Assembly (NCBI GenBank): GCA_030737835.1
Contig: CM060856.1
Span: forward strand, 6,371,442 to 6,435,441
Reading direction: 5' to 3'
Length of the DNA: 64,000 nt
Origin: Acorus gramineus
Lineage: Eukaryota > Streptophyta > Magnoliopsida > Acorales > Acoraceae
Each line of letters opens with the position of its first letter. Positions within the stretch are counted from its first letter, which is position 1. A model generated the notes under the pieces. The model ran no database searches and was not told the origin of the DNA. It worked only from the letters and a program-made list of their open reading frames with translations. The translations under genes and the position numbers were made by a program. Shown piece by piece: positions 25,930 to 39,029 of this stretch.

Positions 25930-26785
25930 CCGTTGTTTGACATTTAAATGTCAGTTACATCTGCATACTCATGTGACAGAGAATATAACTAACTATTATA
26001 TGGATGCTTGTATTGAATTTTGTAACTAGCTTTATGGATTTGTGAATGTAACTAACTTATTATATGGATTTTATATTTTAACAGAAGTTACATTCGCAAA
26101 TTTTTTCTTAATTCTGTTGTTTGATATTAAATATAGGAGCCTTGGATTTGGCTTTTGTTTACAATTTTTTCTTTGAATCTGGTTTTCGATGTTAAATATG
26201 TTTTTTTGAAGGATTTTATAGTTTTTTTTATGTTATATTGACATATGGTTGTGTTACATTTTCAAACTAATATGAACCTTTATGCATTATTTGTGTAATA
26301 TGTTTTAAAACTAAGTTACATTCATAAAATGTAGCTGACTCTTTTTTTATCTGATCTTAGTGTTTCATTAGAAGTCAGTTACATTCATCAAAAAGTGAAT
26401 AAGAAGATAAAAAAAGATGGAATCCGAAGGAGGATTGAAAAGATAGTCGAACCACCTCTCATATGATAGAGAGCGACGAAAGGAATCCAGTACTGGTGAC
26501 GCCGTTCGTTGAAGATGAGCAGGTCGGCCGAAATGATTTTTTTAAGTTGTTGATTTAAAAAAAAAAAAAACATTTTTTGGGATGTGTACATAGAGGAGAA
26601 ATCGTACACAAAAATAGAGGAGTTTAACATGTGAACGTGTGATTTAAATAAGGGTAATTTGGTACTTTACTTTTTTGTTCTTTTGTTAAAATCAACTACG
26701 CAGTCAATAAAAATTTGACACCTCATGGGACTTATGAGTGGGGCATATATAATAGGGCTTGTGTAGCAGAGCTTTAAAAAAATAT
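25930..26785. mobile_element. AGTTACATT-rich element (copy B)
   Basis: GTTACATT-type motifs occur at about 25960, 26086, 26252, 26313 and 26378, with inverse copies (AATGTAACTAAC) between them. The right part (26690-26785) matches copy A near 3100-3190 (TTGACACCTCATGGG and GTAGCAGAGCT). No coding capacity is seen. The left end was not found. Confidence 0.45.
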
Positions 26786-26789
26786 ATTA

Positions 26790-27412
26790 TTTGAGGTCAT
26801 GTATTTTTACAGATTTGAAAAGAAAGAAATAAGATCTTTTAAGAAGCGAAAAACACATAAGATAATTACATATTTTGAAGAACATTCTTTCTCAATTGCC
26901 TGCTTTGATTATGAACTCCCCATATATAGAAATACCATGTGAAAACATGAAGAAATTTTGAACAGATGTTTACCTGCGTTTAAACTCATAAATAAGTTTA
27001 TCTCTTAGGACTAGTGTTAAGATTTTGATGATAAGTTATCCTAATTTTATAGAATAAAAAGTGCATCAATTTTGTTTATATTTATATTTGTCAAAATTGA
27101 GATAAAAAATGAAGATAAATGCTATCTCAGTTTTTAAGTGAAACAAAATATCATCATTTTCATTTTAAAATTGAGACAAGTGATCGTAGTTTATCCCGAT
27201 TATTTTTAATATCTAACGGGGATAAATTATTCTCCTATTCACCTATCGTTTTCCATAATTATCTCTTACCTTACTCCTTATCCCCTTGCAAAATCAGTCC
27301 TCAATAATCAGTAGTACTGGGATCCACAAAAATCAAATTAAACTAAACTATGATGGATCAAGGATTTCTACCAGAGTTGATTGATTCCATCAATATATAG
27401 AGAAAAAAACTA

Positions 27413-27454
<42 letters not shown>

Positions 27455-29050
27455 ATAATTGGGTAACCCATCAAAAGTTATAAATACAAAAAATTCAATT
27501 TTTAGTAGAGAATCCATAGGGGGTTCATTGGGAGGTTTTTTAGGAGAGAAAGGGGGTTTCAATTTAATCGAGGAGATGGTTTATAAAAAATTATCGAATT
27601 TTAGGAGATAAAGGGGGTCCATTGGGAGGGTTTTTCTTTTATTATGATATAATGAAAATATATTTAATCAAATTAAACAGTGATGAGATAGTGATTGCAA
27701 CTAAATGCAGGAAGAGTGGTTTTTTAGGTTAAAAAATCTTTTGATTAAAAAAAATCAATAAAACAACGCTGTGAATTTGAAATGTAAGATTCTAAGAATC
27801 TCAGCATTTCAATCGTACATCTAAATGCAGCTTAAGTAATTTGTTACTAGTGTGTAATAGTTTAGGAGAAGGATTGAAATTGCTATATATGTACTACATG
27901 AACAATTTTGATGGATGGATGCCAACTGGTTCATGTATATTATGTTTTATAGATGGCTTTTGGGTAAGGGTTTGGTTCGTTTAAAAGCATTAAAAAAAAC
28001 ACATTAATATCATTTTTTAAAAAACACCTTAAATTTAAATTAATTACATCAAACTAAACATCATGTTTTTATAATCCACTCAAAATACGATGGAACAGAT
28101 GAAGGGTTTCACATGTGACCCTCACGTTTTGATTTTCTTAAATGTTTATATTTCATATAAAAAAACATGCCATTTATATATAATTAATAATAAAGTATTT
28201 CATTCTTCATTTAACAAAATATATATTTCATTGATTTTTTTTTAAGTATATAGTTGACTGACTAAATATGTTTATAAAAAATGAAAGTAGATACTCGTAT
28301 ATTTTTTGTTTTCAATAATAAAATATATTTTGACATATATATTGACTTGCATCTGCAAATGACTGTAAAAGACCTGAATGGATAATTCTCAACGTATTTT
28401 AGGTGACAAACTGAACCATACATACTTGGCATATATATATATATTTTTGGTGATTAGGGATCCCACATTGTCATTTTAATTTTTTTCTTCTTAGTATTGG
28501 AAAAATCCATGCCTAATTTGATAAATGGATAAGTGGTGAGATAGGAAATAAGTGAAATAATAAATCATTGCAGAAAAATTTATTCTGTTTGTTATCATAA
28601 AAAATAAGTGAGAAAATTTGATGATAGTTGTATGGATTTTAATTAAAATTAACATGATGATGTTTTGTTTTAGCTAAAGGATAAAATAATGTTCAACCCC
28701 TCTTTATTCTGATTTTAACAAATATGAAAAAAATCATCTAAAAGTAGGATAATATATCCTTAAACTCTTATTCTTTTGTTAAAATAATTCGATCTAGATG
28801 GACAATATCATTAGACAAACAAAAAATTACTTGAGTTTGAAATCCACGAGAGCGGTAACTTCTGCTCTTTAAAAAGGGAGTACCTCTACCAATATTTCAA
28901 GTGTAGGTTCAATGCAGTAACCAAAACCTTGACATTAATTTAGCCTAACAGATCCATACGATGAAAACAGGTGTGGATGCAGATCGAATTGCACCACGAC
29001 GTATAGTGGAATTAAAATGTGGAAATTAATGCATGGCACCCATGCAAGGA
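26790..29050. other. AT-rich intergenic DNA with an (AG)n tract
   Basis: A (GA)n microsatellite lies at about 27418-27453. The phrase 'AGGGGGTYCATTGGGAGG' is repeated near 27518-27537 and 27610-27630, so this part is a short local duplication. No gene recognised. Confidence 0.45.
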
Positions 29051-29063
29051 ACTACCCTGAAAT

Positions 29064-29558
29064 TAGGGCTGCAACTCGGCACTCGAATCCAACCAAATTC
29101 TAAACTACTCAACTTTAATTCGACCCAACTCGATTTTCAATTTGAATTGGACTAACCCGAACCCAACCCGTAATTAAATAAATTAATCCGATCCAACCCG
29201 ACCCCAACCCGATTTTCAATCCGAATTGGACCAACTTGACCCAACCCGAATTTCTAACATGATGTACAAATTAAATAAATCAACCCGACTTAACCCATAA
29301 AATTAGCTAGGTTTACCTAAAATTTGAACTACCCATATTATAAGTTACAGAATAAATAGCCATGATTTTTTTTAACTATTAGTTTACGGGTTCGAGTTGG
29401 GTCAGGTTGTGAGTGAGGCTAACCCGAATCCAATCTGATTTGTGAGTCAAGCCGAATTGGCGAATTCGAATCCGAACCCGATTTGATCAACCCAACCCAT
29501 GTAAAAATCAGGTTCAATCCGTCAAGTTTAGATTCAAACAGACCCAAGTTGCAGCCCT
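29064..29558. mobile_element. hAT-like miniature element with perfect target duplication
   Basis: The ends are TAGGGCTGCAACT and AGTTGCAGCCCT (inverse), flanked by identical CCCTGAAAT at 29055-29063 and 29559-29567. hAT elements make 8-bp duplications; the ninth shared base may be chance or belong to the element end. The 495-bp interior is rich in AACCCGACCCAACCCG-type phrases in both orientations. No transposase. Confidence 0.75.
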
Positions 29559-29608
29559 CCCTGAAATGGCGCCTTATATATTTGAAATTTGAAGTGAAGT
29601 CATGGAGT

Positions 29609-29612
<4 letters not shown>

Positions 29613-29643
<31 letters not shown>
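29613..29643. repeat. (GA)n microsatellite
   Basis: About 15 GA units. The open frames through it on both strands are artefacts of the repeat. Confidence 0.9.
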
Positions 29644-29646
<3 letters not shown>

Positions 29647-31696
29647 GTGTCTGCTGGCAATATAAAGATTGGGGAGGACAGAAGGGGCAGTTGACACCTA
29701 CTGAACGAGGTATGAATGGCGTTTCACTTTACTTCCAAGTACAGCCTTTTCTTTTACCAAATGGTTGCAGTTATCACTACGACCAGTATATATATATAGC
29801 TTGCTTTTTCAAACACTACACAACTGATCATATATAATATAATACAATATTCTACGGTTCTATCAAAACAACAACAGTAATAATAATAATATACAATATA
29901 TAATTCACTCCTCGGCATCTCCTACGTGGATTCACTTTAATTTGCTTTGGCCTTTTGCCTTTTTGGCATTGGAAGAAATTATTTATATATAAAAGAATAT
30001 AATAATGTCAAGGGAGAACATACAGTACTCTCTTAAACAGTTTCGCACACATTTTAAATTTTTTAAAAATGATAAATCTTCTTTAATAAGGTGTATGTAT
30101 ATGATTCATCAACTGTTGTTTCTAGATGGAAGTGAAAAAGGAGAGGTGGCTTATTATTTAGTCCAACCCTGACCTTAGACTCGTTAAGTGGCCGTCAGGG
30201 CCCCCCACCCATGGGGGACCTCAAATCTTCTAGGAGCATGTAAACATATATATTTATGTGAATATTTATAAATGTTTTTATGAAATATGTACATGATCAA
30301 ACATAGGTCTCATCTACGTCGCTTACACTTAAAAAACACAGGGAGGGAAGAGGAAATGAAAATGCCGAGGTGGATATATATATAATATTATTTTCCTTCT
30401 TTTTTTTTTTTTGAAAAATAATGTTAGGGGGACTCATTCATGTGGCTATTATATGTTTGTATATACTTTTTTTTTTTTTTTTTGGTGGGTGATTGTATAT
30501 ACTTGAATAGCTTAAATACATCTTTTCTTACATTTTTCCAATTTACTATATACATACTATATAGTAGATTAAAAAAATTGAGGTCCACAAATATAGAATA
30601 TATGAGCATTCTGTTTTGATAGCTTTGTGAAGAAAGTATGGGATATTAATTCAAGTACCGCGCACGCATGCATTGGGAATAAGTCTAATAGGCAACCATT
30701 AACATATAGGCAAACTTTCAAATAGATTTCTATGTTTTCAATAATTGTCACATAGTTTTTTACTTTTTTTTTAACACGAAATCTCAAAAATATTATGTCT
30801 TCGTCCTTTCCTTACATTGTGGCACATTTAATTAAATAACTAGAAGAAAAGCTAAATCAAATGCCAAAGAGGTATGAATAGTATATGATGTCAATTGTCA
30901 CACAATTTTGCAGAAAGTTTAAACAATGGAACTAAATGGTGAGAATAGCATATGAAAAATGATTTGTATATGCGTTAGTTTCACAAAATTGTTCAATTTA
31001 TTTTATGAGATTGATTTTATTTGTTAGTGTATATGAATTTATTTTATTGTTACAATTCAATAATATACATTTACTGAATCACTCTCGCATTAATTGTATA
31101 TGTAATCTCTAATAGAGTATCTTTTTTATTAAACAACATTATATTTAATTAATTAGAAAAATAATGTAAAAATGTATACATTAAAATTATTTTGAATACA
31201 CATTTCATTTTTTTTAATAAATGTTTGTTTTAAAAAATAATCAAAATGTTGGATCAGAAAAGTGATTGCGGAATGTCTGACCTAATATTTTAATTTTTCA
31301 TATCAGCCACATAAGTAATCCCGCTGTACAGGAGCGAGCATCAGATCAATGTGATTCTTTTCCCTTATAACTGATATTGATAATTTAAATATTTTTTAAT
31401 GGTTCACATTTTAAAGTTAGGTGGGACAGGATGATATGACCTCAGAAATATCAACTATATAATTTTGAAGAAACTAATTTAAAAACTTATCAAGACTGTT
31501 GAGACTACCATCCTAACTCAGAAGCCGTACAATTTTCTTTTTAATGTTCAAGATTGTGAAGCAAAAGTTTCACAGGGGAGATTATATATTACAACTTATG
31601 TTTTATGAATTATAATTTTTATAACAAGTAATAGCATGTTTGTTTCAACCGCATGAAAGAAGGAAATAAATAACAATGGATGTTTATAAGAATAAT
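29644..31696. other. AT-rich intergenic DNA
   Basis: No gene recognised. Poly-T runs occur at about 30400-30411 and 30468-30483. A phrase near 30188, GTCAGGGCCCCCCACCC, resembles the terminus of a DNA transposon, but a partner end was not found. Confidence 0.4.
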
Positions 31697-31699
31697 TAA

Positions 31700-32056
31700 G
31701 GTCTCGTTTGGTTGCGCGTTTGGTTGCGCGTTTGAACGCGCTTTTGTTTTTTAAAAAGCTGAAAAGCTAAAATCGTGCAGTTAAACGGGACGGCTTTTTA
31801 CAGAATTGAAAGCCGGATTCCTTTTAATTTTCCCCTCGAAATCTGTGTTTTAAAAAGCTCAAAAACAACGTTTTTTTTTTGTCAGAATCGATTTTTTGAA
31901 TTGAAAAGCAATTTTCTCTGTCAAACATTAAACTCCTTTCAAATATTGATTCCTGAATTAAAAAAAAGCATTCTAAAAAAGTCAAGGTCTAAAATCATCT
32001 TAAAAAGCGGCTTTATTCTAAAAGTTACTTTTCAATCTATGTTTCCAAACGGACCC
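31700..32056. mobile_element. Tourist-like miniature element
   Basis: The left end reads GGTCTCGTTTGGTTGCGCG. The reverse complement of the right end reads GGGTCCGTTTGGAAACAT. Both sides are flanked by TAA (31697-31699 and 32057-32059). GTTTGGTTGCGC is tandemly doubled at the left end. The ORF at 31775-32059 lies wholly inside the element and is not a gene. Confidence 0.6.
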
Positions 32057-32689
32057 TAAGTTGTAAAATAGTTTTTTAGTGTTCATGTAATTGTAAAAAA
32101 TATTCTTTTTTAAACTAAGAAAATGAAAAATTTATTTATGTTAAATAATAATTATTTTTATTTGAAGGTCATGCAATCATGCAATAAAACTTCAAACAAA
32201 AAAATAAGACAAACTTTAGATTAAAGTGAGATTGAATGTAACAATTTTTTTTTTTTTATTCTTATCATCCAACATCCTCTCTTATGCATTTCATATAGCT
32301 AGCAAGTTATTGAAATGAAACTCGATCCATTCACAACAACTTATAACAGTGGGCCTTGATTATTATGCATGGGTGGAGATAATTGGCATGGATGATGTGA
32401 AAGTTAAGTGATGGAAAAGGACATATGTGTGCCTTTTCCCAATGATATTATATCCATATATAATAATAATATATATAATATGTGGAAAAAAGTGGTGCGC
32501 ACGTGGGCTGCACTTGGATCCTCGACAGCTCCATCGGCTTTAGTTGAATAAAATGGTACGGTTTTATTGATACAAGATTATCAATCGATCAATCCCCTCG
32601 TAAAGCATAACTCATTTTTTTTTATATATAATATAATATAATATAATATGATATATAGTATATATGCATGTGCGCGTGGGGCGTCGAAA

Positions 32690-33565
32690 ATGCTGTCTCT
32701 CCTTTCAATCAGATCCGTCGAAAGTCGGCCCTATAAAGATTCTATGCATGCATGCCCTGATTTCCAGGTTCAATCTTTCCTTTTCTTTTTAATTAAAAAA
32801 AATACATAGGCTGCGAGGGGAGAATGGATAGGAATGAAAAAAAAATTAAAATAACAAGTAGATAGCTATCTCAATTTTAAAATAAAAATATGAATGTTTT
32901 ATTTTATTTGAAAGTTATAATAACATTTTTTTTAATTTTAATAAATGTAAATATGAATAAATTTAATAAATTTTTTATCATTTAAAATAAAAACAATTTA
33001 TACTCGATATCAAAGCCGACCCTGGGTAAAAACCATCAAGGCAACTGTCTAAAGTCCCCTCCTAAAAAAGGACTCTAAAATTTGGGATATGTTTTTTTTG
33101 TTTATTAAGTATTTGATATAATTTTTTTTTTAAATTTAAACATGTCCATTCATCTACTTAGTTTTTTTAAAATTTTTTAAAATCTTATCCATGTTTTTTA
33201 TTCCTATTTTATAGGATTTATTTATCTGTTTATGAAAAAAATCATTTTTTTAACAACAAATCCTTTGATTTAAAGATTTTTATTCTTTGTCTGATCAGCT
33301 TTTATTTTTTGTTTTTTGGCTTATTTTTTTATTTTTTTGAAACATAAGTTTTTTAAGTTTGTTATTCTTCATTTTTTATTAGACATTTTTGTTTTTTTTA
33401 CATTCAATTTTTTTTTTTTTAATATAAATGCACTTGGGCTCTATTTTATAAGTTGGCCTAGGGCCCATTTAAATTTAATGTCAGGCTGACCCTGCTCAAT
33501 ACCTTAATTCACTGTCAAATTAACAAAACACACTAAACAAATCTCCGGTTTTGAATAATATCATG

Positions 33566-33601
<36 letters not shown>

Positions 33602-33945
33602 ACATTGTTATAATAAAAGAAATATATATATATATATATAATGTATAAGTAATTAATAAGGTAGACATGATTGAAAAAAGTTAAAAAAAAAAATGTGTAA
33701 CATGACTCTTATGATTTTCGTGTGTGAATTGGACTTTTTTTTTTTTTTTTTTGTCTACATGTGTTGTTGTAAATGGAAGTTTGTGTTAGGTCACATTGTC
33801 TTGAAATTATTTTGAAAAGACAGGTTTAGTTTGGAAGAAAAATATCTCTCCCTCTCCTTTCGAATAGATCCGTATAAAGTTGGCCCTCTTTAAAAGATTC
33901 TATATGCATGGACGACCTGATTTAGAGGTTCAATAGTATATTTTT
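32690..33945. repeat. Pair of diverged direct repeats of about 100 bp
   Basis: Bases 32690-32790 and 33845-33945 share the order CTCTCCTTTC...AGATCCGT..AAAG..GGCCCT..AAAGATTCTAT..GCATG..CCTGATTT..AGGTTCAAT. This marks a local duplication separated by about 1.15 kb, with a possible transposon (33014-33495) between. Confidence 0.55.
33014..33495. mobile_element. Possible hAT-like non-autonomous element
   Basis: The left end reads AGCCGACCCTGGG, and the right end reads TCAGGCTGACCCTG, ending near 33495. The interior has CCCCTCCTAAAAAAGGACTC and GGCCTAGGGCCCATTTAAAT. The ends are not a good inverted pair and no target duplication was found. It may be a fragment of a family with CAGGGTCGGCC-type ends. 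Confidence 0.3.
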
Positions 33946-34590
33946 CTCACGAAAAGAAGAGAATAAAACGATCGAAAATCGTGTACTAGAGAATTATAAC
34001 ACATCAATTTTAATATATATTTTTCGACTCCATTAAACCCAAAACACTGTATATATTAGCACACACAACACACATTAAAGGTCTTTGTTTGATGAAGCTC
34101 TCAATGAGAGACTGTCTCTTTGAGAATTAGGTTCAATTGAATGTATGAAGAGGAGAGAAAACCTAAACTATTTTATAGTTAAACCTTTATATGGTCAACT
34201 AGGACCTATAATTATTAATTACCGATGGCACTTATAAAAATAATCAATGGGACCCAGGAAGTATGTTATGTGAGGTCCTAGATAAAATTCTAAAACGAGA
34301 TCCCTAATTCACACATTTTCTGTGATTTACAATCACACGATTTTAAAATTAACTCTTATAGCTTTATTTAAGTAAACATGAATAAAATAAATCCCACTAA
34401 AATAACAAGAAGATTTTAACTCATTTGTTCACTGACACTTATCGTTGTATCACCATCTATTCATTTTTAAGTTATTTATTCAATCCGGTTTCTGAAAACC
34501 AGATGCCCAATTATTATTTAATAAAAATCTTTAGTTGCTTTTGTATTAGGTCACCACTGTCTTGAAATTATTTTGAAGAGACAGGTTTAG
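33786..34590. repeat. 44-bp direct repeats flanking about 0.7 kb
   Basis: TAGGTCAC..TGTCTTGAAATTATTTTGAA.AGACAGGTTTAG occurs at 33786-33829 and 34546-34590. The DNA between them (34000-34500) looks like a degraded, possibly minus-strand LTR, but clear TG...CA ends were not found. Confidence 0.4.
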
Positions 34591-34599
34591 CAGAGAAAG

Positions 34600-36220
34600 T
34601 TAAAGAACAACTGTAGCCAGGGAAATAGAGACAGTTCAATTTCCATGACATGAAGCATATTATATTTGACTGAAATGATGATGTTCTTTAATTATAATGT
34701 GTGAAATCAAGCTGTGTTAATTATGGCCGACACTCCCATGTCCTGTCCACCATGGTATGGGAGCCAGGAAATAACCTAAAAACAAAGCATTTAAACTTGC
34801 CCAGTCTGAATTCTCTTCTTTATACCATGTCACATCACATTAGAATAAAATGAACTGATAGACTAAAGAGAATGAATTGCTTATATATTAATTTAATTTT
34901 TGAAGTTTCACAATAATATGATGCAGTTGGTTAGTCTATTCATTCAAGTTGTTTGTAAATAGGATGATCAAATAATTCATTGTGTGTGTCGGATGTTTAG
35001 TTGGAGTTCTTTTGGTAACCATAAGCTTCATTGATATAATCTGGACAAAAATAAAATACTGGATTTAATAGTTCTTAATGTGATGACTTGGGCTCTGTTG
35101 TGTCATTTTCACTGTCATTTTCATACTACATGAGCTTTAATTTTCTTTATTGTGGAACTTATAAGAAACCCAAAGGAAATGATTTCATTGTATGATGGAT
35201 TTAGCACTAGAACGGGTTGGCATTTTAGGTGCATTAAAATTCAATTCACTCACAATCAAATGTTTTTATATGGAGACAATTACATGAATTTTATTAATAT
35301 TAATGCAAAGTTAAGGAATAAATCATATGAATCTTGAAAACAGAAGGATCACAATAGAAAGATAAAATTACTATAAATAACATAATTAAGGTAATAAAAG
35401 AAAAATAGAAATCTTATGATTTTTAAAATAACTATTGACTTCATCATTGATTTTTTTTTATTTGCATATATAATCCTATTCCATGCTAAACAGAGTATCG
35501 ATCAATTGTGGATTGCGTTTTAATGAGATCGGATGAAGAATCACAATACTGAAATTCTCACAATATAGATGTCCAAGATTATTCAACTACTTGGATTGGG
35601 GTTGAGATTTTCTGCTTGTTTATATATATATATATATATTGAATTTTTATTGTGGAGTTGTCACATCACCACATTGAAAATCAGATGGTTGCAAATGCAT
35701 GTGAATTTAAAGAGAATAAAAAAAAAACTATTTCTCTTAATGCATTTACTACCACATGATGAGTCAAGCAAAAAACATGTATGAAAAGATTGTGTTAATT
35801 ATTTACTTGGATGATCTCAATTGGTGAGTTGTATTCTCCCAAGATCTTTAACTACCATTTCTCAAAAAGAAAAAGATCTTTAACCATATATACATGTATC
35901 CTATCATGTTTTTATATGTTTAATAATTATTTTAATACTTCTCTGTACGTAATTATATAATATAAATAATAAAATATTCTCACAATTATAAATAATAATA
36001 ATAATATATTCATTTTGATTTTTTAAAAAAATTACATCTCTCATCTAATAAAATATATATTTCAATGAAGTGTATAGATGACTCAAATATAGAATTTGTT
36101 TTTTTAATGAGACATATATTTCATTAAAAATTAGTATATGTGACTAATGAGATATATAAGACTGATAAAAATGTGTGTAACTGCTGTAAAAAAAAATAAT
36201 GGTGGACCTCCCATGCATCT
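34600..36220. other. AT-rich intergenic DNA
   Basis: No gene recognised. About 35808-35870 resembles about 37809-37860 (GATC..AATTGGT.AGT....CAAGATCTTT.ACCA), part of a wider set of local duplications. Confidence 0.4.
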
Positions 36221-37020
36221 CATATAATTCTAAATCAGCCCATATGGATCAAGTCTCATGCTTGAGGCAAACAACTGACATTCAGCATGACATTGCCAGC
36301 TGCAGAAAAGTGTGTCTGTCTGTAATAAATAAATAAAAAAAACTAATAAGATGTTTCTCCTTATATTGAGTTCTAATGATATATGCAGTGTGCATTGTGG
36401 ATTGAGCTGTAAGTCATTCATCATATATATGTATCACTTCCATATAATATATTATTCCATTTGATCAACATACATCAAGATGTTTATGGACAATCAAATC
36501 ATATCAACTACAAATCAGAATGTGAGAGAGTCTCTCTGGATGGGGTAATCAAAAGTATAAACAACTACACCTGAGGTTGTCCCCAACCGACTGCTTCTGC
36601 AATGTTAAGTGGGTCTTTGAATATATGTTCAGTATGATCTGCATTGACTAAGTAATAAAGTGATGATTTTCCGAATATTTTAAATGAGTCTCCGAAAAGC
36701 CAAAAATATTTTATTGGATGTGAGTATCATCACTCAATTAAAGTTTTGAAATAAAATTTATTGGAATCCGTAGCATAAAATTCTATCTAGTCTTATCAGT
36801 TTTCAATAAAAAAAATTGACAATGTACATAATCATATGAGGTGACACATATCAATTTTTTTTTATTAAATGATAGATCTGATTGGATCAAAGTGTGCTTT
36901 ACATATGACACTTATTTCAAGTTTGTGAACACATTAAAGCCTTTTCATGAAAACTAAAGGTTGGACTATTTGCACTATAAAAGATGGAAACCATGCATCT
37001 TTTCAGGAATTACAAAAATA
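36221..37020. repeat. Segmental duplication, copy 1
   Basis: This segment aligns with 40660-41215. Shared phrases include ATGTTTATGGACAAT / AAGTTTATGGACAATG, ACAACTACACCTGA, GTTCAGTATGATCT and GCATTGACYAAG.AATA. A shorter match to its start (TCCCATGCATCTCAT) also lies at 37931. No coding frame survives in both copies. Confidence 0.6.
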
Positions 37021-37242
37021 ACCAAAATAATTATGGTAATCAAGTTAGGCACCATCACATCAGTTACTATTTTTTAATATATGGACGTGCTTCCATTATC
37101 AACAATTAAATTCAATGCATCCTTTTCTGTTCACTCTGTACTGATTTGAGTCTCTATCAACCAACTGAGGGTCATGTTCATCGATCAGATTGAACAGAGG
37201 GCTGATCCAGCATCGGATTTCAACAGTATCACTGGTATCAAA

Positions 37243-37766
37243 TGTTGAGATTATGTTTTGATTCGGTGTATTACATTGAATGGTTATGATAAAACCATAT
37301 TAAGTTGGACACCTAATGAATATAATATTATTTAAGATTTGATCTTAATTAATATTTAAAGTGAATCTCCTAAAACATGAAACAATATATGTTTGTTAAT
37401 TAGGAGAGTGAATATCTCCTAATTAATGGGAACAATATTTGTTTGTTAATTGGGAGATTATTTGGAGAGGAAGTTATTTATCTCTATAAATATCTTATAT
37501 GGTTTCATTTCAAGACTAGGCAAGGCATAATACAATGTAGAGATCCTAAGGGAATGTTGAGAGGTTCTAAGAGAGGCTAACTCCATGAGAGAGTTTGTGA
37601 TTCTCTTAATGTATCTCAACTATCAAAGTGGATTATCTGTTTTTTGCCCCGTGGATGTAGGCCTAGGCCGAACCACGTATATCTTGTGTTCTTCGTGTGA
37701 TGTGATGTTTTGTTCTTATGTTCGATCTCGTGTTTGTTGTTGGCTTCCACGATGGCCTTCCCAACA
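37243..37766 (+). mobile_element. Solo LTR, probably Ty1-copia (TGTTGAGA...CCCAACA)
   Basis: The 524-bp unit begins TGTTGAGATT and ends TTCCCAACA, the usual ends of plant copia LTRs. It has a TATA-like TCTCTATAAATATC near 37481. The flanks are TCAAA and TCAAG, a 5-bp duplication with one difference. No primer-binding site follows the right end, so internal DNA has been lost. Confidence 0.65.
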
Positions 37767-39029
37767 TCAAGATGTTTCAGTTACTCGAAATTTGATGATT
37801 TACTTTGAATGATCCTAATTGGTAAGTAATATCTTGCAAGATCTTTTGACCACCTATAATTTATCAAGTTTGAAATGTCTAATTAATTGGGTTATGTTCA
37901 TTACAAAATTATATAAAACTTAAATAAAAGTGGAACTCCCATGCATCTCATGTAAATCTAATCGGCCCATGCCACATTAATAGATTCTCAAGCAATTATT
38001 ATTATTATTATTATTATTTTGAAAAATGAGACCACGAATCAATAATGTAAAGGAGAAAGAAATTACGTGATTTGATAAAAGATTGCACGTCTCTATGGAG
38101 ATAAATTTTTTTTCTTCTTCTATATACTTGATTCTCCCCTTTCATAACCCAAGGACAAAGTTTCAACGCTACGAGAACCCTTAATCATAAAGGAGTATAT
38201 ACATACTCTAGATACATCAACATATATAATTAATGCTTCCATGTAACACAGAATTACAGAAGCCTCTCTCTCAAGGCATCCTCTGCCACAGTTCTTCCTA
38301 GATGTCCAACCATCAGAATACAAGGATAAACCCAACACCATATAGATTTCTAATGATGTGCAGTGTGAATTGTTTTTTTTTTTTTTTTTTTTGGGTAAAA
38401 AAGAATATGTATTGTTATAGTTGGATAGTTACATTCAAGGAATTACAAACTTAACAAAAAGGGGAAAATTGACATTCAGTAGGCTTTAATCAGCATGACA
38501 GAATTAAAGGAAGGAAAGCTCAACCAAGTGAGAGTGCATCCCTTCAATCCCTCCTATACTGATTAAGCCAGGGCGGAGGCATTTATAAGCCCTAGTTTGG
38601 ATACAGAATATGACTTATTCTTGGATATACAGTTATCTCGGCATAAGTATAAATAAGAATAAAGTGATTTTGTGTTTGTTTGTGTTTTAAATTATTCTTG
38701 TTATAAAACGTAATAATAAATTTTTGCCGTTTGGGTAAAATGTGTATAAAGTGTGGATAAGAATTTATAAAAGGTGAAAAAATAATGATAATTAATTTGA
38801 CATGTGATTTATAAGAGGTGATGACAATTGATTTGACAGTGAGCCCACATTTTCTTTAAGTGGAATAATCTTGAACAACCTGGAATAACTTTAATTCCAA
38901 GGATTGACTGGAATCTACTACTTTATACTCGTTTATTCTGACATAGTTTACCTTAGATATTCTCTACATCCAAATAACCAAAAACACTTATTCTGTTTAT
39001 TCTCATTTATTCATTGGGCTATTCAATAT

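Noticed and set aside
29064..29558. AACCCGA repeats as interstitial telomere
   Set aside because: Plant telomere is AAACCCT; these phrases are AACCCGA/ACCCAACCCG inside a hAT-like element.
31775..32059. 94-codon plus-strand frame
   Set aside because: It lies entirely within a Tourist-like miniature element.
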